In this document: one piece after another, positions 6,099 through 10,597 of the stretch
Numbering within the stretch: the first letter of the stretch is position 1
Layout: each line of letters begins with the position of its first letter
DNA from: JBDSTW01 sp039914705
Lineage (GTDB): Bacteria > Pseudomonadota > Gammaproteobacteria > SURF-13
Length of the DNA stretch: 10,597 nt
Direction of reading: 5' to 3'
Assembly: GCA_039914705.1 (NCBI GenBank)
Contig: JBDSOT010000076.1
Location: forward strand, 1 to 10,597
The notes under the pieces: model-generated
What the model was told of the DNA's origin: nothing
Databases searched by the model: none
The model's input: the letters and a program-made list of their open reading frames with translations, nothing else
Made by a program: the position numbers and the translations under genes

Positions 6099-7781
6099 AT
6101 GCGCGTTGTTTCATATACGAAATTGTTAGGCCTTCTAAGTAGAATTGCCATTTTTATAAAACCCCGGACACCCACGAAATCAACCCTGTGCGACAGTCAT
6201 AAGCCTCATTCAATGTCTAATGCTCGCCTCCCGGATCCAAGTAACTTATTCGCACGTTATTCAGCCTATGTTTGTTTAATTGCACTGGTCTCATGGCCAC
6301 CGGCAAATGCCTTAGCTTTCGACTTTAACGATGTGATAAGCAAGGCCGAGACACTGGCCTCGAAGCCCTATCAAGCGCCTGATCTGATTCCGCAATTTAT
6401 GCGCGAACTTAGCTATGAACAATTTCAAAATATTCATTTCAAATCCGAGAAAAGCCTGTGGAGCGCCAATAACTCACGCTTCCAGGTCATACTAACGGCT
6501 CCGGGCACGGTTCTCACACATACCATTAAACTCAATATCATTGATGCTAAGGGCGTAAAACCCGTGCCTTTTCAGAAGGATTTTTTTGATTATGGCAGTG
6601 AAGATTTAGCCAAGAGAGTGCCCGCAGACTTGGGTTTTGCGGGTTTTAATCTGACTTTTCCCCTAGATGAGTCTGATGCAAAGAATAATTTCCTTGTTTT
6701 TGCCGGTGCAAGTTATTTTCGAGGAGTCGGCAAGGATAATAACTTTGGTCTTTCTGCTCGCGGCATTGCTATTGATACCGCGATGGATAGCGGCGAAGAG
6801 TTTCCTTCTTTTGTCGAATACTGGCTGGTCAAGCCTACTTCAAAAGCAAAACAAATGACTTTTTTTGCGTTGCTCGATGGTGAAAGTTTGACTGGGGCAT
6901 ATCAATTCACGGTTATGCCCGGCCAACCCACGCGGGTGGATGTCAAAACCGTTCTTTTTGCCCGACATGATATCGGCCTGATGGGAATCGCTCCGCTGAC
7001 CAGTATGTTTTATTACGGGGAGAATATGCAAAGACCACCGGGAAACTGGCGTCCCGAAGTCCACGACTCCGACGGTCTATTAATACACAATGGTACGGAT
7101 GAATGGCTGTGGCGACCGCTACTTAACCCGAGAGATTTACAGGTGGAATCATTTTCGGTAGAAAACCCCAAGGGGTTTGGTTTGCTGAATCGCGATGAAC
7201 GTTTCGAATCCTATCAGGATGCACAGGCACATTATGATTCGCGACCCAGTGCCTGGGTGACTATCGAAGATGCCTGGGGTGCCGGACGTATTGTGCTGGT
7301 GCAGATACCCACAAATAACGAAACCAATGACAACATTGTGGCCTTCTGGACACCATCGGCACCGGTCAAAGATGGCGCACGACTGGATTTAAACTACAAA
7401 CTAAGCTTCGGTAACGATCAGCTTACCGGCCAGAAATTAGCTAGCAGCACCAATACTTTTGTGGGGCTTGGAAATATCGTAGGCGGCGGTCATGTCGAAG
7501 GTGCTTATCGTTTTGTGGTCGATTTCGGCGGGCCCAGCATGGAAAAACTTGCACCTGACGCCGCTGTGCTTGCCGTGGTATCAGCCCAACAGGGCGAGAT
7601 TCTCGAACAATATGTCGAGTATGTTAAACCGAGTAAGCTCTGGCGGCTCTCGTTTCTGGCACGTCCTGATAAAGATAAACCCCTTCTGCTGCGGGCATTT
7701 CTGAAAACAGACGAAGCGCCCTTGACGGAAACATGGACTTACAAATTACCCATAAATAACGGAATCGGAGGCAGCCAGTAG
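6099..7781 (+). CDS. opgG: OpgG, periplasmic glucan biosynthesis protein
   Basis: A 560-residue exported protein needed for osmoregulated periplasmic glucans; in the family it acts on the nascent beta-glucan backbone in the periplasm (OpgG/OpgD, glycoside hydrolase family GH186). A hydrophobic stretch (56-66) ends in an AxA-like site at ALA (71-73), so the mature protein would start FDFNDV. Conserved blocks: LGFAGFNLTFP (178-188), GASYFRGVG (203-211), GLSARGIAIDTA (217-228), GEEFPSFVEYW (232-242), APLTSMFYYGEN (298-309), HDSDGLLIH (322-330), IPTNNETNDNIVAFW (403-417) and the terminal ETWTYKLP. About 50 residues precede the signal core, longer than usual; a start at M39 (6213) would be more conventional but lacks a ribosome binding site. 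The TAG overlaps the next GTG by one base. Confidence 0.93.
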   Translation: MRVVSYTKLLGLLSRIAIFIKPRTPTKSTLCDSHKPHSMSNARLPDPSNLFARYSAYVCLIALVSWPPANALAFDFNDVISKAETLASKPYQAPDLIPQFMRELSYEQFQNIHFKSEKSLWSANNSRFQVILTAPGTVLTHTIKLNIIDAKGVKPVPFQKDFFDYGSEDLAKRVPADLGFAGFNLTFPLDESDAKNNFLVFAGASYFRGVGKDNNFGLSARGIAIDTAMDSGEEFPSFVEYWLVKPTSKAKQMTFFALLDGESLTGAYQFTVMPGQPTRVDVKTVLFARHDIGLMGIAPLTSMFYYGENMQRPPGNWRPEVHDSDGLLIHNGTDEWLWRPLLNPRDLQVESFSVENPKGFGLLNRDERFESYQDAQAHYDSRPSAWVTIEDAWGAGRIVLVQIPTNNETNDNIVAFWTPSAPVKDGARLDLNYKLSFGNDQLTGQKLASSTNTFVGLGNIVGGGHVEGAYRFVVDFGGPSMEKLAPDAAVLAVVSAQQGEILEQYVEYVKPSKLWRLSFLARPDKDKPLLLRAFLKTDEAPLTETWTYKLPINNGIGGSQ

Positions 7782-8041
7782 TGAGCTTGTCAGACGAGAA
7801 AGTTATTCATTTATTTAACAGCGCTTATTGCTATCTGAGACTCAGCGGCATGCCGGCGGAGGAAAGTTTTGTTCGAATAAAAAATCTACCCAACACCCTA
7901 TTTACGGCGGACAGCAGTGATGAATTATGGACAAGATTATTACTGGAATTATCTGACCGGCCCAGCCCAGCCCCCTTTCCTCTACACCCACCTCCACCCA
8001 TTCTTCGTGGACACATGCGCTACCTCGAACACACCGCGTAA
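7781..8041 (+). CDS. Small ORF between opgG and opgH, possible detached OpgH N-terminal region
   Basis: An 86-codon ORF that I do not recognise as a named family. It begins with GTG sharing its first base with the opgG TAG; GGAGG (7767-7771) lies nine bases ahead, a strong site, so translation is likely. No signal peptide or membrane segment is visible. Residues 1-59 look helical and mixed-charge (with W50); residues 61-73 are proline-rich (PSPAPFPLHPPPP); the end is HMRYLEHTA. It is in the same frame as opgH, separated by TAA-AAC-TGA-AAT-ATG, and opgH itself lacks the long cytoplasmic N-region of E. coli OpgH. Inference: it is that region, now split off by stop codons. Alternatively it is an unrelated small OPG-operon protein. 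Confidence 0.65.
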   Translation: MSLSDEKVIHLFNSAYCYLRLSGMPAEESFVRIKNLPNTLFTADSSDELWTRLLLELSDRPSPAPFPLHPPPPILRGHMRYLEHTA

Positions 8042-8050
8042 AACTGAAAT

Positions 8051-10195
8051 ATGAGCGAGGCGAGTTTGCCGGAAATGATTGTGCCCCAACGCCAAGCCTG
8101 GCACACCCGCGCCGCTTGGCGTCGTCCGTTAATGTGCGTGCTGATTCTGATTCAAGTATGGGTTGCCGTACAGGCGATGGTGAGCATACTGCCCTATCAT
8201 GGGACGACACCGGTCGAATTGGCGCTATTGATTGTTTTTATGTTCCTGTTTGCAGGAATATCCACTGGTTTCTGGATGGCGGTATTTGGATTCGTGGTGC
8301 GACGCCTGGGAGGAGACCCGCGTTCGTTGATGGCGCGCTTCAAACCAGAAACTCTGGTGACTGTTGAATTGGCTCCCACAGCCATCCTCTTTCCTATTTA
8401 TCACGAAAACGTTGAACGCACCTTGGCAGGTCTGAGGAGCACGTATTGTGACCTTGAACGCCAAGGTCAACTAAAATGGTTTGAGTTTTTCATACTGTCG
8501 GATAGTCGCGATCCCGAGATTTGGCTTAAAGAGCAGGAAGGTTGGTATCGACTCTGCGAAGAATTGGCGGCACACGGACGCATCCATTACCGCCGGCGAT
8601 TAGTTAACCTTAATCGCAAGACCGGAAACATTGCCGACTTCCTGCGCCGTTGGGGTCGCCGCTTTCCTTACATGATTGTGATGGATGCCGACAGCCTGAT
8701 GAAAGGCGCGAGTCTGGTTCAAATGGTGCGTTTGATGGAGTGCGCGCCACAGGTTGGCATCATTCAGACCAACCCCGCCATTGTAAATGCGCGTTCTGCC
8801 TATGCGCGCATTCAGCAATACGGAAACAGCCTTTATGGCCCGCTATTTTCAGAGGGGCTGGCCGCCATACAATTGGGCGACGCGGTGTTCTGGGGACATA
8901 ACGGCATCCTGCGCGTCGCGCCTTTCATGCAACATTGCGGACTCAAGCGATTGTCCGGCCGTGGTTTTATGCAAGGGTCGATTTTAAGTCACGACTTCGT
9001 AGAAGCTGCCTACATGCGCCGGGCCGGTTATGAGGTGTGGCTGGAACCGCGGCTGGGGGGCAGCTACGAGGAATCGCCACCGAGTCTGGTTGATGACCTG
9101 ATGCGTGACCGGCGCTGGGCGCACGGTAATCTGCAACACATCGGCATTCTGTTCAAGCTAAACATACGCTTTGCACATCGCGTTGCCTTTGCGAATGGCA
9201 TAATGGCCTATTTATCCTCACCGTTGTGGTTCCTGTTTATTGTTTTAATCACCATCGAGGTAGCGCAGTTTACCCTGAGTCCCATTAATTATTTTCCTGA
9301 ACCTAACAGCCTCTATCCACTGTGGCCGGAGTGGAACCCTCAATGGGCTATTCTGCTGGCTTTAAGTACTGCAACATTATTGTTCACGCCCAAGCTGTTT
9401 GCCTTTCTTGATTTATTATTTGACCGTCAGCGTCTACGCGCTATGGGTGGCGGACTCAAGACAGTGTTTAGCTTACTGATTGAGCTGCTGGTCTCGGTGT
9501 TGCTGGCGCCTATCCGCATGCTCGCGCACACTCGCTTTGTGCTCGAAATTTTACTCAACTTCAACGCGCGCTGGGCCGGACAAAATCGAACCCAGGAAAT
9601 CAGCTGGACGCAAGCCCTGATAAATCAAGCCCCCGGCGGATTACTGGCTATCTCATGGGCCGCGTTTTCGTTCTGGCTCGAGCCGTTATTTTTTTATTGG
9701 TCGTTACCGATTGCCTTGCCTTTAGTTCTCGGTGCGCCGGTCACCTTATGGCTCAGTCGATTTCGCCTGGGGGCTGCTTTAAAAAAACGCCGATTGCTGG
9801 TCATACCGGAAGAAACGCAAACCCCTGATGTGCTCAAGGATCTCTACAAAACTCCTATTTTCCGGGCACGCAGCCTGACGGCCTTTGAACTTGCCATACT
9901 TGACCCCTGGTGCAATCGGCTACACGCCCAGCTTGCGCGGAGCAGACACAATACCGCAAGCCGTAATAAGCGACGAAACGAGCTTCTTAGAGTGTGCAGC
10001 AACTTAACACAGGCTGACTCATTGACGACCCATGACAAAAACTGGCTTGCGCAAGATGCTATTAGCCTCCCAAAGCTGCATGAAATGGCCTGGAAAGCTA
10101 AACAGGATTCTCCCTGGGGCAAACGACTTCTATTGTTGTGCAGCGAATTAACAGCCGATCACTCTTGTCGAAATAATTCACGAATAAGGCTGTAA
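8051..10195 (+). CDS. opgH: OpgH, membrane glucosyltransferase for periplasmic glucans
   Basis: A 714-residue inner-membrane GT2-family enzyme that uses UDP-glucose to build the linear glucan backbone and is thought to pass it to the periplasm. Two membrane segments (about 26-48 and 56-83) precede the cytoplasmic catalytic domain: ILFPIYHEN (112-120), LSDSRDP (149-155), RKTGNIADF (189-197), DAD 212-214, WGHNGILR (281-288), SHDFVEA (313-319) and RDRRWAHGN (352-360), the (Q/R)xxRW element. Further hydrophobic segments lie near 387-407, 432-455, 469-492 and 530-568. E. coli OpgH has 847 residues with about 138 before the first membrane segment; here only about 25 precede it. No Shine-Dalgarno is visible before ATG 8051 and a TGA at 8045-8047 blocks any earlier in-frame start, so initiation probably depends on translation of the upstream ORF. 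Confidence 0.94.
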   Translation: MSEASLPEMIVPQRQAWHTRAAWRRPLMCVLILIQVWVAVQAMVSILPYHGTTPVELALLIVFMFLFAGISTGFWMAVFGFVVRRLGGDPRSLMARFKPETLVTVELAPTAILFPIYHENVERTLAGLRSTYCDLERQGQLKWFEFFILSDSRDPEIWLKEQEGWYRLCEELAAHGRIHYRRRLVNLNRKTGNIADFLRRWGRRFPYMIVMDADSLMKGASLVQMVRLMECAPQVGIIQTNPAIVNARSAYARIQQYGNSLYGPLFSEGLAAIQLGDAVFWGHNGILRVAPFMQHCGLKRLSGRGFMQGSILSHDFVEAAYMRRAGYEVWLEPRLGGSYEESPPSLVDDLMRDRRWAHGNLQHIGILFKLNIRFAHRVAFANGIMAYLSSPLWFLFIVLITIEVAQFTLSPINYFPEPNSLYPLWPEWNPQWAILLALSTATLLFTPKLFAFLDLLFDRQRLRAMGGGLKTVFSLLIELLVSVLLAPIRMLAHTRFVLEILLNFNARWAGQNRTQEISWTQALINQAPGGLLAISWAAFSFWLEPLFFYWSLPIALPLVLGAPVTLWLSRFRLGAALKKRRLLVIPEETQTPDVLKDLYKTPIFRARSLTAFELAILDPWCNRLHAQLARSRHNTASRNKRRNELLRVCSNLTQADSLTTHDKNWLAQDAISLPKLHEMAWKAKQDSPWGKRLLLLCSELTADHSCRNNSRIRL

Positions 10196-10228
10196 AGCCT
10201 AACGTCCCCGTGGCGTTAGGCTCTTTTT
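10196..10228 (+). terminator. Intrinsic terminator after opgH
   Basis: AGCCTAACG (10196-10204) pairs with CGTTAGGCT (10214-10222). The stem can extend inward by a T-G and a C-G pair, leaving a five-base loop. CTTTTT follows at once (10223-10228). It begins at the base after the opgH stop and would end the opgG-opgH transcript. Confidence 0.9.
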
Positions 10229-10386
10229 CGGGGTGATTCACTCGCTTTTCTGCATACTCAGTAGTCCTGCTTATCAAGCAACCGGGAAGGAGCCACTACC
10301 TACACCTTCATCACCGCACAGTTTGAGTCCGCGCGTTAAATCTACCCTCAGTACCGGCAATTATCTGATTTTTTTTCTGTTATTAC
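10229..10386. other. Intergenic stretch between terminator and ilv promoter, nothing firm
   Basis: About 160 bases with no credible ORF, no strong hairpin and no recognised RNA family. A T8 run sits near 10370-10377 without a convincing stem before it on the + strand. Confidence 0.4.
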
Positions 10387-10415
10387 TTGACGTTAGCCAT
10401 TATTCTAAGTAATTT
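10387..10415 (+). promoter_or_regulatory. Candidate sigma-70 promoter for acetolactate synthase
   Basis: TTGACG (10387-10392) matches the -35 consensus at five of six bases. TAATTT (10410-10415) lies 17 bases downstream as a weaker -10 (three of six). Transcription would begin near 10422, giving a leader of about 55 bases. Position after a terminator and before a gene start supports it. Confidence 0.45.
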
Positions 10416-10477
10416 CCCATGTTGGCTTTAAGTTCAGAGTTGGGTCGTTATGACGATTTTTTCGGGGGTAAAGTGAC

Positions 10478-10597
10478 GTGGAATTGACCGGTGCCGAGAT
10501 ACTCATTCGTTGCCTCAAAGATGAGGGCGTCGAGTTTATATTTGGATACCCGGGCGGCGCGGTATTGCACATCTATGATGCGCTCTACAAGCAGACC
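10478..10597 (+). CDS. ilvB: Acetolactate synthase large subunit, N-terminal part
   Basis: The first 40 codons of a gene that runs off the window. The peptide ELTGAEILIRCLKDEGVEF followed by IFGYPGGAVLHIYDAL matches the N-terminus of the ThDP-dependent large (catalytic) subunit of acetohydroxyacid synthase, which makes 2-acetolactate or 2-aceto-2-hydroxybutyrate in valine, leucine and isoleucine synthesis. GYPGGAV is the family hallmark; the catalytic glutamate lies beyond the window. The start is GTG at 10478: a TAA lies in frame at 10469-10471, and GGGGG (10464-10468) is a suitable ribosome binding site nine bases away. The symbol could equally be ilvI; the small subunit gene (ilvN/ilvH) is expected downstream. 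No clear branched-chain attenuator peptide is seen. Confidence 0.92.
   Translation, partial: MELTGAEILIRCLKDEGVEFIFGYPGGAVLHIYDALYKQT

Noticed and set aside
10419..10487. 22-codon ORF as an ilv leader peptide gene
   Set aside because: No good ribosome binding site, no run of Val/Leu/Ile codons, and the predicted transcript start lies at or past its ATG.
1..10597. CRISPR array, tRNA, rRNA or transposase
   Set aside because: No regularly spaced repeats, no cloverleaf with tRNA hallmarks, and no transposase or integrase motifs on either strand.

Overview
The window most likely comes from a Gram-negative proteobacterium, probably beta or gamma. It carries the osmoregulated periplasmic glucan (OPG) pair opgG/opgH, which needs a periplasm, and dispersed REP-like palindromes typical of those classes. 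Base composition looks moderate. I cannot name a genus from sequence alone. Every gene reads on the + strand and most neighbours are tightly packed.

Positions 1-5004 hold most of a SUF iron-sulfur cluster assembly operon: the 3' end of sufB, then sufC, sufD, sufS, sufU, an Nfu-type carrier and a small Rieske ferredoxin. sufC/sufD and sufD/sufS overlap by ATGA and sufS/sufU by TGATG; the last two genes follow within 13-17 bases. SufS takes sulfur from cysteine, SufU would relay it, SufBCD is the ATP-driven scaffold, Nfu would deliver clusters, and the Rieske protein may move electrons. No sufE or sufA lies in the visible part. sufB and sufC are separated by an unusual 123-base gap full of short hairpins, one of them over the sufC ribosome binding site.

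Positions 5005-5306 are non-coding. They hold a 12-bp-arm palindrome framed by distant 8-base inverted repeats, and a separate 83-base element able to fold as a three-way junction. Then comes a 215-residue small-type transaldolase (5307-5954), followed by a gap with two more inverted repeats.

Positions 6099-10195 are an OPG operon: opgG (periplasmic glucan protein), an 86-codon ORF, and opgH (inner-membrane glucosyltransferase), closed by a clear intrinsic terminator. The 86-codon ORF has a strong ribosome binding site, lies in the same reading frame as opgH, and is separated from it only by TAA-AAC-TGA-AAT. The OpgH ORF lacks most of the long cytoplasmic N-terminal region known in E. coli, so this looks like an OpgH whose N-terminal region has been split off. 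I consider this the most interesting point in the window.

After the terminator is a gap with a plausible sigma-70 promoter and then the first 40 codons of an acetolactate synthase large subunit, running off the end. I found no phage genes, transposase, CRISPR array, tRNA or rRNA, and no clearly new multi-gene system.
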